Below are positions 1-9,018 of a stretch of 43,521 nucleotides of DNA, piece after piece. Numbering within the stretch: position 1 is the first letter of the stretch; each line of letters begins with the position of its first letter. Both the position numbers and the translations under genes were made by a program. The stretch spans positions 1 to 43,521 of the forward strand of contig NZ_JSXI01000080.1 in the NCBI RefSeq assembly GCF_000803065.1, written 5' to 3'. The DNA comes from Sphingomonas sp. ERG5. GTDB lineage: Bacteria > Pseudomonadota > Alphaproteobacteria > Sphingomonadales > Sphingomonadaceae. The notes under the pieces were generated by a model. The model worked only from the letters and a program-made list of their open reading frames with translations. It ran no database searches and had not been told where the DNA came from.

Positions 1-38
1 GGGCAATGCTATGCCGCTGCGCGCATCACCGGGATCAC

Positions 39-440
39 ATGACCATGGCGCATTTCGCCGCCCTTTCCTACTCGCTTGCCGATCCGGTCGGGTCCGACCC
101 GCTGGTCGCAGCGCTCGGCTGGTTGCAGGGAACATTGCTTGGCACGATCGCGTCGACGATCGCGATCATCGCGGTCGCGGTGATCGGCATGATGATGCTG
201 AGCGGCCGGATCAACTGGCGCAATGGCGCGACGGTGATCATCGGTTGCTTCATCCTGTTCGGTGCGGGCGCGATCGCGGCAGGAATCCGATCGGCGGCGA
301 GCGGTGGGTATGGGCGGGGGGAAGAGCTGCCGCCGGCCCCTTATGTCGCGCCGCCGCCACCCATGCCGGTCCCGTCGCCGGCGCCGACGCGGCCGGCCAA
401 TTATGATCCCTATGCCGGGGCGGCGCCGCGGAATTTCTGA
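39..440 (+). CDS. VirB2/TrbC-like small membrane protein
   Basis: A protein of about 133 residues with two hydrophobic segments (roughly residues 22-50 and 60-78) joined by a short polar loop (SGRINWRNG), followed by a proline-rich C-terminal tail. This two-helix layout resembles the TrbC/VirB2 pilin family of type IV secretion, where the pilin sits in the inner membrane before assembly. No other T4SS gene is visible downstream; upstream neighbours lie outside the window. The start at 39 is a guess: an ATG at 6 and another at 45 are in frame, and no strong ribosome site decides. The tail (PPPPMPVPSPAP region) is unlike short classical pilins, so a stand-alone membrane protein of the same fold is equally possible. 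Confidence 0.55.
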   Translation: MTMAHFAALSYSLADPVGSDPLVAALGWLQGTLLGTIASTIAIIAVAVIGMMMLSGRINWRNGATVIIGCFILFGAGAIAAGIRSAASGGYGRGEELPPAPYVAPPPPMPVPSPAPTRPANYDPYAGAAPRNF

Positions 441-559
441 CGGTGGGTTTGCGCCATCGTGCGCGCAAGCGCGGGGCCAGCCCAGAAGAGATTGCGGATT
501 GAGTAAGGTGCCGCTCAATAAGGCAGCTTGGTAACACGAAACATAAACTGCGTCCAAAA

Positions 560-580
560 ATCCTACTAAAATACTAGGAT
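560..580. promoter_or_regulatory. Inverted repeat upstream of TonB receptor
   Basis: ATCCTA and TAGGAT form perfect 6-bp arms separated by 9 AT-rich bases in the otherwise GC-rich gap before the receptor gene. The repeat lies about 47 bases before its ATG, where a repressor or activator site, or the -10 region, would be expected. No known regulator motif is recognised. Confidence 0.3.
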
Positions 581-626
581 ATTGTCGGGGGCCAGAAGAA
601 GCCGCCCGTTGGCATAGGGGGTCTTC

Positions 627-3023
627 ATGGCCGGAATTCGTTTATCGCTGATCCATCTCCTCTCGGCTTCCGTCCTTGGACTGTTCCCGGTCGCGGGCGC
701 CGTTGCGCAGACGGCAACGGCGGGCACAGCGGATTCCGGCGACGCAGCCGACACCGCTGGCCAGGACGACATCATCGTGACCGCGCGCCGGCGTGCGGAG
801 AATCTGCTGACCACGCCGGTTTCCGCGACAGTGCTGTCGAGCGCGGACCTGACGCAGCAGAATGTCCGCACCTTCCAGGATCTGCGCGGGGCGGTCTCCA
901 ATCTCGAGCTGACGCCGTTGCTGTCGGGCGGCACCAGCTTCACGATCCGCGGGATCGGGCAGACTTTCAATCAGGTCAATTCGGACACCAAGGCCGGCTT
1001 CTATGTCGATGAGATGTATGTCAGCCGGCTGGAGGGCAATGACCTGTATTTCTATGACATCGCCTCGCTCCAGGTGCTGAAGGGGCCGCAGGGCAATTTG
1101 TTCGGCAAGAATACGACCGCCGGCGCGGTGCTGCTGACCACCCAGCGGCCGACCGACCGTTTCGAAGGCTATGCCCAGTTGCGCCTCGGCTCCTATCATC
1201 GGGTGGATAGCGAGGGAGCGATCAACCTTCCGTTGGCGGACGGCATCAGCAGCCGGCTGAGCTTCCGCACCCAGGATGCCGATGGCCCGATCAGGCATCT
1301 CCTGGATGACGGCCGCAGCGGCAATGTCAGGAATCGCTCCGGCCGTCTCCAGCTTCGCGCCGAAAAGGGGCCGCTGACCGTCGACCTGCTCGGGGAATAT
1401 AACTGGTCGCGGACCGATGGCGGGGCGACCATCCCGGTCGGCTGCCTGTCAACGGCGGCCTATATCAAGAATTACGATGCGCTCCACAGCGTGCCCTATT
1501 GCACCGCCTATCCGGTGCTGGGGAAGGACGATCTGGTGTATGGCGGCGCGACGCTGACCGCGCCGACCAGCGCGCTGGTGACCGACATCGCGTCGGGTGG
1601 CGACGCGGGCAAGGGCATTGCCCGTTATGTCGGGCGGGGGCCGTTCAATCACACCGATGCGACGACGCTCAACGGTCGCATCAACTATCAGCTGACCGAC
1701 GCGATCGCGCTGCATTCGGTGACGACGTATCGCCGGTCACAGGCGACCTTCTACACGCCGGTCAACAACAGCCCGAACGACATCTACGCCGAATATGACC
1801 ATACCCGCTCGACTCAGGTCACGCAGGAACTGACGCTGGGTGGCACCGCGTTCGATGAGCGGCTGACGTTCCTTGCCGGGCTGTATTATTTCAATCAGAA
1901 AACCACATTCCTGCAGGATACCGGCCCCGACTGGATCGATCCGCTGGGCTATATCTACGACGCGTCGCTGAAATATGAGAGCTATGCCGCCTTTGCGCAG
2001 GCGTCGTTCAAGGTCACCGACCGGCTTGAGCTGACCCTTGGCGGCCGCTACACCCATGACCGGAAAATCGGGGCGAGCTATGTCTTCTTCGCGGGCAAGG
2101 CGGGGAGTTTCCTCCACAATGGCGTGCTCACCCAGTGCGGTTATTTCACCGGCGATTTCCTGGGTGGTCTGGCGAATTGCGCCGGCGATCCCTTCACCGC
2201 GCGCGATACGCATAGCTGGCAGGGTTTCGACCCGAAAATACAGCTTTCCTATCGCTGGACCGACACGCTGTTCACTTATGCGAGCGCCGCCCATGGTTAT
2301 AATGCCGGCGGCTTCAATCAGCAGATCGGTTCGCAACCGGCGAATGGCCGCTTTCCGTCCTTCTATGATCCGGAAAAGCTCTGGTCCTATGAGGCGGGCA
2401 TCAAGGCCGAGCTGTTCGACCGGCGCGCGATCATCAACCTGTCGGGCTTCTACCAGAAATATACCGACATCCAGTCGGGCGTGAACGTGCTGATCGGCAC
2501 GATCTCGACCCGGCAGGTGCAAAGCGCGGCATCGGCGCATGAGGCAGGTTTCGAGGGCGAGTTCGTGCTGCGTCCGACGCGCGACCTGACGCTGCGCGGT
2601 AACCTTGCCTATCTCAGCCAGGCCTATGACAGCATCCGGCCCAATGCAGTGACGCTGACGCTCGACACGCCGGTCAGTTCCGCGCCGAAATATACCTATA
2701 GCGCGGCGCTGTCCTATGACCTGCATGTCGGTGCGACAGGCAGGCTGACGCCAAGCCTGGACGTGCGCGGCGTGGGCTCGAAGCCCGCCTGCCAGGCCGG
2801 TGCGGATTATGTGTGCAAGCTGCCGGCTTATGCCTTGCTCGGCTTCCGGCTGGACTTCGTACCCGGAGGTGCAAAGGGCTGGCGGATCGGCGTCTATGGC
2901 ACCAATGTGCTCGACAAGACGGTTCAGCTTGCCCGCACCGGTTATTTCGGGGATTTCGGCATTGATCGGTTTACACCGGGGCGGCCGCGGGAATTGGGTG
3001 TCGAGGCGGCGGTGAAATTCTGA
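627..3023 (+). CDS. TonB-dependent outer-membrane receptor
   Basis: A 798-residue outer-membrane beta-barrel of the TonB-dependent receptor family, which takes up ligands too large for porins using energy from TonB-ExbBD. It has a signal peptide ending near AVAQ (residue about 28), a TonB-box-like DDIIVTARRR near residue 48, and a plug domain with the typical QVLKGPQGNLFGKNTTAGAV stretch near residues 150-170. A long barrel follows and ends in the terminal aromatic residue of VKF. A purine-rich GGGGG site precedes the ATG at good spacing. No TonB, sigma/anti-sigma pair or substrate-processing gene lies beside it, so the substrate cannot be named. Sphingomonads carry many such receptors, for plant compounds, glycans and siderophores. 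Confidence 0.93.
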   Translation: MAGIRLSLIHLLSASVLGLFPVAGAVAQTATAGTADSGDAADTAGQDDIIVTARRRAENLLTTPVSATVLSSADLTQQNVRTFQDLRGAVSNLELTPLLSGGTSFTIRGIGQTFNQVNSDTKAGFYVDEMYVSRLEGNDLYFYDIASLQVLKGPQGNLFGKNTTAGAVLLTTQRPTDRFEGYAQLRLGSYHRVDSEGAINLPLADGISSRLSFRTQDADGPIRHLLDDGRSGNVRNRSGRLQLRAEKGPLTVDLLGEYNWSRTDGGATIPVGCLSTAAYIKNYDALHSVPYCTAYPVLGKDDLVYGGATLTAPTSALVTDIASGGDAGKGIARYVGRGPFNHTDATTLNGRINYQLTDAIALHSVTTYRRSQATFYTPVNNSPNDIYAEYDHTRSTQVTQELTLGGTAFDERLTFLAGLYYFNQKTTFLQDTGPDWIDPLGYIYDASLKYESYAAFAQASFKVTDRLELTLGGRYTHDRKIGASYVFFAGKAGSFLHNGVLTQCGYFTGDFLGGLANCAGDPFTARDTHSWQGFDPKIQLSYRWTDTLFTYASAAHGYNAGGFNQQIGSQPANGRFPSFYDPEKLWSYEAGIKAELFDRRAIINLSGFYQKYTDIQSGVNVLIGTISTRQVQSAASAHEAGFEGEFVLRPTRDLTLRGNLAYLSQAYDSIRPNAVTLTLDTPVSSAPKYTYSAALSYDLHVGATGRLTPSLDVRGVGSKPACQAGADYVCKLPAYALLGFRLDFVPGGAKGWRIGVYGTNVLDKTVQLARTGYFGDFGIDRFTPGRPRELGVEAAVKF

Positions 3024-3303
3024 CGGCGGGGTGCTGTGGGGACGTTCTCTTCCTGCGCACTCAATTCATCCGAACCGAGATGGCAGGCACAATAGCCCAA
3101 AATATATAGATGCTGCGGAAAATGGGGTTGTTGCGGGTGTGACGGTGACCAGAGTATCAGTGCTGGCTTGATCGCTATTCTGGAAGCGAGCGCCAGACGG
3201 GCGCTATTACCTGCCAGGCGTGGGCTGACGCAAAAAAAGAGATTAGGGGTTAAGAAACTGTCACTGAAATCCCCAATGATACCAATAAGTCCGTAGGTTC
3301 GTA

Positions 3304-3621
3304 ATGATATTTAGAATAAATGGCGGAGATGGCGATCAATCTATCTTCGATGAGGCATTTTTAGCTGAAACTTGCCAGGAAAATTGGTTTCCTGGTACCG
3401 TAATCAGAGGAAGGGCTCTGCTATTAAAGGTGGTATCTGGAAAAAATACGGGAAGGTATATTGCGATAACATCAAAAAATACAAATTCAATTGAAGATCA
3501 GCTTGGGAAGTCCAATTGGGTTAGTGTCGTAACCCATCTTATAGAAAGAACCGGGGATAAATTCTCTTTGGATAACGATAATGTCAGGGCGTTTGGCATG
3601 GCGGCGATTGAGAAAGTCTAG
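3304..3621 (+). CDS. Orphan AT-rich small protein, function unknown
   Basis: A 105-residue protein that I do not recognise. It has no signal peptide, membrane segment or obvious catalytic motif; it looks like a small soluble alpha/beta protein (VIRGRALLLKVVSG, GRYIAITSK). Its base composition and codons are clearly richer in A and T than every neighbour: many AAA, ATA, TTA and AAT codons against a GC-rich background. Acquisition by horizontal transfer is therefore likely. The ribosome site is weak (AGG about 7 bases before the ATG). The flanking spacers, about 280 and 250 bases, contain no other gene I can support. An ORF this long in AT-rich DNA is unlikely by chance, but expression is not shown. 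Confidence 0.6.
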   Translation: MIFRINGGDGDQSIFDEAFLAETCQENWFPGTVIRGRALLLKVVSGKNTGRYIAITSKNTNSIEDQLGKSNWVSVVTHLIERTGDKFSLDNDNVRAFGMAAIEKV

Positions 3622-3870
3622 TTTGGACAGAGGCAGCGGGGTATCATCCTGGCGAGCTTTTTCGAGTTCGGGTGCCTCGGCTCTCCGCGAAGATGGCTGC
3701 GCTTGGTAGAGCAACGGCTGGCCTTCGGCTAATCCGCCTGCGCCTGACCGTCCGACATCCCGCCCTCGTCGTGCGACATCCCGCACAAAATCCACCCCCG
3801 CACCCCCACCAAGCCGGTTTGCATATCGGCCCGTCCCTCCTAAAGACTGGCCCAAGATCGAGAGGCCATC

Positions 3871-6132
3871 ATGTCAGAAGACAGCAACGTCCAGTTTTCC
3901 GAGCGCGAAGCGCTGTTGTTCCATTCCGAGGGACGCCCCGGCAAGATCGAGATCATCGCGTCCAAGCCGATGGCGACGCAGCGTGATCTCGCGCTGGCCT
4001 ATTCGCCCGGCGTCGCGGTGCCGGTGCTGGCGATCGCCGCCGATCCCGCCACCGCCTATGACTATACCGCCAAGGGCAATCTGGTCGCGGTGATCTCCAA
4101 CGGGACGGCGATCCTGGGCCTCGGCAATCTCGGCGCGCTGGCGTCCAAGCCGGTGATGGAAGGCAAGGCAGTGCTGTTCAAGCGCTTCGCCGATGTCGAC
4201 GCGATCGATATCGAGCTGAAGACCGAGGATGTCGACCGCTTCATCGATGCGGTCGAATTGATGGAGCCGAGCTTCGGCGGGATCAATCTCGAGGACATCA
4301 AGGCGCCGGAATGCTTCATCATCGAGCAGACGTTGCGCGAGCGGATGAACATCCCCGTCTTCCATGACGACCAGCACGGTACCGCGATCATCACCGCGGC
4401 GGGGTTGATCAATGCCTGTCTGCTGACCGGACGCCACATGAGTGAGGTCAAGGTGGTGGTGAACGGCGCGGGCGCGGCGGCGATCGCCTGTACCGAGCTG
4501 ATCAAGGCGATGGGCGTGCGGCATGACAATGTCATCATGTGCGACCGTTCCGGCGTGATCTATCAGGGCCGCACCGACAGCATGGACCAGTGGAAGTCGG
4601 CGCATGCCGCGAACACCACGACGCGCACGCTGACCGAGGCGCTGGTCGGGGCCGATGTGTTCCTCGGCCTGTCGGCGGCGGGCGCGCTCAAGCCCGAAAT
4701 GGTCAAGGACATGGCGGCGCGGCCGATCATCTTCGCCATGGCCAATCCCGATCCCGAAATCACCCCGCCCGAGGCGATGGCGGCACGGCCCGATGCGATC
4801 GTCGCGACGGGACGGTCGGACTATCCCAACCAGGTCAATAATGTGCTTGGCTTCCCGTTCATCTTTCGTGGTGCGCTCGACGTGCGCGCGACGGGGATCA
4901 ACGATGCGATGAAGATCGCCGCCGCCAATGCGATCGCCGAGCTGGCGCGCGAGCGCGTGCCGGAGGAAGTCGCCGCAGCGTATGGCGTGCAGCACAGCTT
5001 CGGTCCGGCCTATATCATCCCGGCGCCGTTCGACCCGCGGCTGATGGAGAATGTGCCGGTCGCGGTCGCCAAGGCGGCGATGGATTCGGGCGTGGCGACC
5101 AAGCCGATCCTCGACATGGAAGCCTATCGCCAGAAGCTGCGCGGGCGGCTGAACCCGACCACCTCGGTGCTGACGCTCGCTTATGAGGGCGCGCGCGCGC
5201 ATCCCAAGCGCGTGCTGTTCGCGGAAGGCGAAGAGGAAGTGGTGATGCGCGCCGCGATCGCGTTCCGCGAGGGTGGATATGGCACGCCGGTGCTGGTCGG
5301 GCGCGACGATGTGCCGGACCGGCTGAAGGCGCTCGGCGTGTCCGATCCGGAGAGCTACGAGCTGCACAACAGCCGCAATTCGCCGCTGGTGCCCGACATG
5401 GTCGATTTCCTGTACGAGCGGTTGCAGCGGCGCGGTTACCTGCGGCGCGATTGCGAGCGGATGATCAACCAGGATCGCAACATCTTCGGCGCGGTGCTGC
5501 TGCAGATGGGCCATGCCGATGCGATGATCACCGGCATCACGCGGACTTATGCGCACACCATGCGCGAAGTGCGCCGCGTGATCGATCCCGAGGTCGGGCG
5601 CACGCCGTTCGGCATCCATCTGATGGTTGGGCAAAGCCATACCGTGTTCATGGCCGACACCACGATCAATGAGCGGCCGAGCGCCGAGGAACTGGCCGAT
5701 ATCGCCGAAGGGACCGCAACGGTCGCGCGGCGCATGGGGCATGAGCCGCGCGTCGCGTTCCTGAGCTATTCGACCTTCGGCAATCCCGAGGGGCGCTGGC
5801 TGGAGAATATCCGTGCGGCGGTCGGCGTGCTCGACGGGCGCAATGTCAGCTTCGAATATGAAGGCGATATGGCGCCCGACGTGGCGCTGAACCCGAAACA
5901 GCTGGCGAATTATCCGTTCGCGCGGCTGTCGGGGCCTGCGAACGTGCTGATCATGCCGGGGCTGCAAAGCGCCAACATCTCGGCCAAGCTGCTGCGCGAA
6001 CTGGGCGGCGACGCGGTGATCGGGCCGATGCTGGTGGGCATGGAGAAATCGGTGCAGATCGCGCCGATGACCAGCACCGCAAGCGAGCTGGTGACGCTGG
6101 CGGTGCTCGCGGCGGGCGGTATCGCGCGCTGA
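3871..6132 (+). CDS. maeB: NADP-dependent malic enzyme, MaeB type
   Basis: A 753-residue hybrid malic enzyme that oxidatively decarboxylates L-malate to pyruvate and CO2, making NADPH; it acts in the cytoplasm at the C4/C3 node. The N-terminal malic-enzyme part (about residues 1-420) shows GLGNLG, the GINLEDIKAPE metal/substrate segment, FHDDQHGTAI, and the nucleotide-binding VVVNGAGAAAIA. The C-terminal part (about 430-753, beginning HPKRVLFAEGEEE) is a phosphotransacetylase-like domain. In characterised MaeB proteins that domain binds acetyl-CoA for allosteric control and is not an active Pta. Length and domain order are normal for the family. It stands alone in its transcription direction, preceded by a spacer of about 250 bases. 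Confidence 0.96.
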   Translation: MSEDSNVQFSEREALLFHSEGRPGKIEIIASKPMATQRDLALAYSPGVAVPVLAIAADPATAYDYTAKGNLVAVISNGTAILGLGNLGALASKPVMEGKAVLFKRFADVDAIDIELKTEDVDRFIDAVELMEPSFGGINLEDIKAPECFIIEQTLRERMNIPVFHDDQHGTAIITAAGLINACLLTGRHMSEVKVVVNGAGAAAIACTELIKAMGVRHDNVIMCDRSGVIYQGRTDSMDQWKSAHAANTTTRTLTEALVGADVFLGLSAAGALKPEMVKDMAARPIIFAMANPDPEITPPEAMAARPDAIVATGRSDYPNQVNNVLGFPFIFRGALDVRATGINDAMKIAAANAIAELARERVPEEVAAAYGVQHSFGPAYIIPAPFDPRLMENVPVAVAKAAMDSGVATKPILDMEAYRQKLRGRLNPTTSVLTLAYEGARAHPKRVLFAEGEEEVVMRAAIAFREGGYGTPVLVGRDDVPDRLKALGVSDPESYELHNSRNSPLVPDMVDFLYERLQRRGYLRRDCERMINQDRNIFGAVLLQMGHADAMITGITRTYAHTMREVRRVIDPEVGRTPFGIHLMVGQSHTVFMADTTINERPSAEELADIAEGTATVARRMGHEPRVAFLSYSTFGNPEGRWLENIRAAVGVLDGRNVSFEYEGDMAPDVALNPKQLANYPFARLSGPANVLIMPGLQSANISAKLLRELGGDAVIGPMLVGMEKSVQIAPMTSTASELVTLAVLAAGGIAR

Positions 6133-6192
6133 CGAGCGGCCGGCGGATAGCGGGTCAGCATTGGTACAGGTAACATGCCGCAGGGAAGCGCG

Positions 6193-6801
6193 ATGAGCGG
6201 AGTCCCGGGCGGCGTGTCGCCGTATCTGATCGCGATCATCGGCGTGGTGCTGGTCCTGCTGGCGCGGCGTTCGCGTCTCGTCGGCACCGTGCTGACCATC
6301 GGCCTGCTCGGGCTGGCGGTGATGATCTTCACGCAGCGTGCCGCGATCGATCCGGCGCTCGACCGGGTCGCGCGGATGTTCGGCGCCGACAGGGGCGGGC
6401 AGCAGGTCATGGGCAAGGAAATGCGCGTGCCGATGGCGCGCGACGGGCATTTCTGGGTCCGCGCGCGGGTCGGCGGCAGCGAGCGGCGCATGCTGGTCGA
6501 TAGCGGTGCGACCGTGACGGCATTGTCGAGCGACACAGCGGCGGCGCTGGGCCTGCGCGTCGAAACACCCTTGTTTCCGGTGGTGCTGCAAACCGCCAAC
6601 GGGTCGATCGAAGCGCAGACCGCGACCATCACCGAATTGCACATCGGCAATATCGTCGCGCGCGACCTGCCGGTGGTCGTGTCGCCGGCGTTCGGCGACA
6701 TGAATGTGATCGGGATGAATTTCCTGTCGCGGCTGAAATCGTGGCGGGTGGAGGGCCGGACCTTGATCCTGGAGCCGCACCACCCGCAGCGTGTGGGGTA
6801 G
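6193..6801 (+). CDS. Membrane-anchored retropepsin-like aspartic protease
   Basis: A protein of about 202 residues with two N-terminal hydrophobic segments (roughly residues 6-24 and 28-46) followed by a single retropepsin-like domain. The catalytic motif is LVDSGATVTAL, with the active Asp near residue 103. A later hydrophobic-Gly turn (VIGMNFLSRL) matches the second half of the fold. This is the clan AA aspartic protease family common in alphaproteobacteria (TIGR02281-like); such proteins act as dimers because each carries one DSGA motif. The start at 6193 is preferred because AGGGA lies 6 bases upstream; an in-frame ATG at 6175 would add six residues. The substrate is unknown. It follows maeB by about 60 bases and may be co-transcribed. 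Confidence 0.82.
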   Translation: MSGVPGGVSPYLIAIIGVVLVLLARRSRLVGTVLTIGLLGLAVMIFTQRAAIDPALDRVARMFGADRGGQQVMGKEMRVPMARDGHFWVRARVGGSERRMLVDSGATVTALSSDTAAALGLRVETPLFPVVLQTANGSIEAQTATITELHIGNIVARDLPVVVSPAFGDMNVIGMNFLSRLKSWRVEGRTLILEPHHPQRVG

Positions 6802-6807
6802 GTTTCG

Positions 6808-6832
6808 GCTCCTCCCCGTGCCGGGGAGGAGC
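6808..6832. terminator. Hairpin between convergent genes
   Basis: Perfect 11-bp stem (GCTCCTCCCCG and CGGGGAGGAGC) with a 3-base loop, placed between two convergent genes. It has no U-tract on either side, so it may act as a bidirectional terminator or be one of the dispersed palindromic repeats. Confidence 0.5.
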
Positions 6833-6838
6833 GAAAGG

Positions 6839-7627
6839 TTACGCGTCGATCGACGTCCCCAGCGCGGCATGGACCAGGCCGCCGTCGACGGTGATCGTGT
6901 CGCCGATGACATAATCGCCGGCACGGCTGGCGAGGTAGATGGCGGCACCGGCCATGTCCTCATCGACGCCGATGCGCTTCGCCGGGATGCCCCTGGCGAT
7001 CTCCGACCCATGGTCGCGCGCCGCCTTGTTCATTTCGCTGGCAAAGGCGCCCGGCGCGATCGAGGTGACGTTGATCGAATCCGTCACCAGCCGTGCGGCC
7101 ATGCGCTTGGTGAGATAGATCAGCGCCGATTTGGAGGCGTGATAGCTATAGGTTTCCCACGGATTGAGGCGCTGGCCATCGATCGAGGTGATGTTGATCA
7201 CCTTGGACGGGCGGTCGGGGCGGGCGGCCTTTTTCAGCGCTTCGTGCAGCGCCTGGGTAAGAAAGAAGGGCGATTTGACGTTGAGGTCCATGACCTTGTC
7301 CCAGCCTTTTTCCGGGAAGACATCGAACGGCTCGCCCCAGGCGGCGCCGGCATTATTGACTAAGATGTCGAGGCTGTCGGTATGTTCGGCGAGCTGCGCG
7401 GCAAGCGCCTTGCAGCCGGCGACAGTCGAGACGTCCTGCGGCAGGGCGATGCATTTCTCGCCCAGTTCCTTCGCGGTTTCGAAACAGGCATCGGCCTTGC
7501 GCGCCGAGATATAGACGGTCGCGCCCTGCGCGATGAAGCCCGCCGCGATCATCTTGCCGATGCCGCGCGAGCCGCCGGTGACAAGCGCGGTGCGCCCGTC
7601 GAGGCGGAAGAGGTTGGTGGTGTCCAT
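6839..7627 (-). CDS. SDR oxidoreductase, RhlG-like
   Basis: A 262-residue short-chain dehydrogenase/reductase. It has the NADP-binding glycine motif TGGSRGIG (residues 17-24), the NNAG motif, the catalytic Ser of NITSID, and YSYHASK carrying the Tyr-x-x-x-Lys pair. The sequence resembles RhlG-type 3-ketoacyl reductases of Pseudomonas, which suggests reduction of a 3-oxoacyl substrate, but the substrate is not proved. The start at 7627 is set by AGGAGAGA 7-8 bases upstream; the longer open frame to 7930 only shadows the acyl-CoA dehydrogenase. It lies downstream of that dehydrogenase on the same strand, separated by an inverted-repeat element, so both may serve acyl-chain metabolism. Confidence 0.88.
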   Translation of the reverse strand: MDTTNLFRLDGRTALVTGGSRGIGKMIAAGFIAQGATVYISARKADACFETAKELGEKCIALPQDVSTVAGCKALAAQLAEHTDSLDILVNNAGAAWGEPFDVFPEKGWDKVMDLNVKSPFFLTQALHEALKKAARPDRPSKVINITSIDGQRLNPWETYSYHASKSALIYLTKRMAARLVTDSINVTSIAPGAFASEMNKAARDHGSEIARGIPAKRIGVDEDMAGAAIYLASRAGDYVIGDTITVDGGLVHAALGTSIDA

Positions 7628-7646
7628 GTATTTTCTCTCCTGACAT

Positions 7647-7723
7647 CCGTTCGTTTCGAGCGACGTCGAGACACTGTGCGCAGCGCTTACGACCTGTTTC
7701 TCGACATCGCTCGAAACGAACGG
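7647..7723. repeat. Long inverted repeat, GTTTCGAGCGA type
   Basis: Two 25-bp arms (7647-7671 and 7699-7723), complementary with one mismatch, flank a 27-base loop. The arm core GTTTCGAGCGA..TCGAGA resembles a palindromic element that I recall as scattered through sphingomonad genomes. It sits in the 5' leader of the SDR gene on the minus strand, just after the acyl-CoA dehydrogenase stop. It could therefore form a strong RNA hairpin between the two genes. Confidence 0.85.
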
Positions 7724-7745
7724 GGGTGGGTGTGCTTTCGGGTGA

Positions 7746-8906
7746 TTATCCCCCGCGCCTGATCGTCTCGCGCGCGATGATGAGTTGCTGGATCTGGCTG
7801 GTGCCTTCGTAGATGCGGAACAGGCGGACGTCGCGGTAGAGGCGTTCGATGCCATAGTCCGAGATGTAACCGGCGCCGCCGAAGATCTGCACCGCACGAT
7901 CAGCGACGCGGCCGACCATCTCGCTGGCAAAATATTTCGCCGCGGCCGATTCCATCACCACATCCTTGCCGGCGTCCTTGGCGGCGGCGGTTTCAAGCAC
8001 CAGCGCGCGCGCGGCGAGCGCATCGGTCTTCGAATCCGCGATCATGCCCTGGATCAGCTGGTGTTCGGCGATCGCCTTGCCGAACTGCTTGCGCTCGGTC
8101 GCATAGGCGACGCTGTCGGCGATCAGCCGTTCGGCGACGCCGACACATACCGCCGAGATATGCAGCCGCCCGCGATCGAGCACGCGCATCGCGATCTTGA
8201 AGCCTTCGCCCTCCGCGCCAAGCCGGTTGGCGGCGGGGACGGGGACGTCGTCGAAGATCACATCGGCAACCTTGGCGCCTTTCTGTCCCATCTTCTTTTC
8301 GGGTTCGCCGATCGACAGGCCCGGCAGGTCGCGCGGCACGAGGAAGGCGGAAACACCGCGTCCGCCCGGTTCGTCGCCGGTACGCGCCATGACGGTGAAC
8401 AAATCGGCCTTGTCGGCATTGGTGATGAAGCGCTTGGTGCCCGACAGGCGGTAGATGTCGTTTCCGTCAGCGTCCCTGGCCTTCACCGCCCTGGTCTTCA
8501 CCGCACCCGAATCGCTGCCGACATCGGGTTCGGTCAGCGCGAAGCTGGTGATGATCTCTCCGCTGGCGATGCGCGGCAGCCAGGTGGCTTTCTGTTGGTC
8601 ATTGCCCGCCATCACCAGGCCCTGGCTACCAATGCCGACATTGGTGCCGAAGGTCGAGCGGAAGGCGGGCGTGGTGCGGCCGAGCTCGATCGCGACGCGG
8701 GCTTCCTCCGCCATGGTCAGGCCGAGGCCGCCATAGTCCTCGGCGATCGACAGGCCGAACAAACCCATCTCGCGCATTTCGCGCACCACATCGGCGGGGA
8801 TCGCATCGGCTTCCTCGACCGCGCTTTCGAGCGGGCGCAGCCGTTCGGTCACGAAGCGGCGGACGGTGTCGATCAGTGCGTCGAAGGTTTCCGGATCGAG
8901 TGCCAT
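7746..8906 (-). CDS. Acyl-CoA dehydrogenase
   Basis: A 386-residue FAD enzyme of normal length for the family; it introduces the alpha-beta double bond in acyl-CoA and passes electrons to ETF. The FAD/substrate segment FALTEPDVGSDSGAVKTRA and the C-terminal signature QIFGGAGYISDYGIERLYRDVRLFRIYEGTSQIQ (family signature 2) are both present. The latter carries the residues that bind FAD across the dimer. It is a short/medium-chain type by length; chain specificity cannot be read. The ATG at 8906 follows GAGAGAGG. It diverges from the SDR-MFS operon at 9092 and precedes the RhlG-like SDR. Confidence 0.93.
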   Translation of the reverse strand: MALDPETFDALIDTVRRFVTERLRPLESAVEEADAIPADVVREMREMGLFGLSIAEDYGGLGLTMAEEARVAIELGRTTPAFRSTFGTNVGIGSQGLVMAGNDQQKATWLPRIASGEIITSFALTEPDVGSDSGAVKTRAVKARDADGNDIYRLSGTKRFITNADKADLFTVMARTGDEPGGRGVSAFLVPRDLPGLSIGEPEKKMGQKGAKVADVIFDDVPVPAANRLGAEGEGFKIAMRVLDRGRLHISAVCVGVAERLIADSVAYATERKQFGKAIAEHQLIQGMIADSKTDALAARALVLETAAAKDAGKDVVMESAAAKYFASEMVGRVADRAVQIFGGAGYISDYGIERLYRDVRLFRIYEGTSQIQQLIIARETIRRGG

Positions 8907-9018
8907 ACATCCTCTCTCTCAGCCATCATGTCGAAACTGGTTCGGGATGGCGATGGATGTTCCCGTCGATGCCTCAATCGCCGCCCCTCCGCAAACCCGA
9001 AATTCCAAAAACACGCGA

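Noticed and set aside
627..3023. TonB-dependent receptor as the uptake receptor for the RiPP
   Set aside because: It lies 9 kb from the cluster with metabolic genes between, and no isopeptidase or regulator pair is next to it.
3690..3735. tRNA-like stretch (GCTTGGTAGAGCA followed by GGCTGGCCTTCGGC)
   Set aside because: Only the D-arm resembles a tRNA. No matching acceptor stem, T-arm or sensible anticodon loop can be built, so at most it is a degenerate fragment.
3874..7011. 1045-codon open frame on the minus strand opposite maeB
   Set aside because: It is antisense to a well-supported malic enzyme and two other genes, is extremely rich in Arg and His, and is a product of GC-rich third positions.
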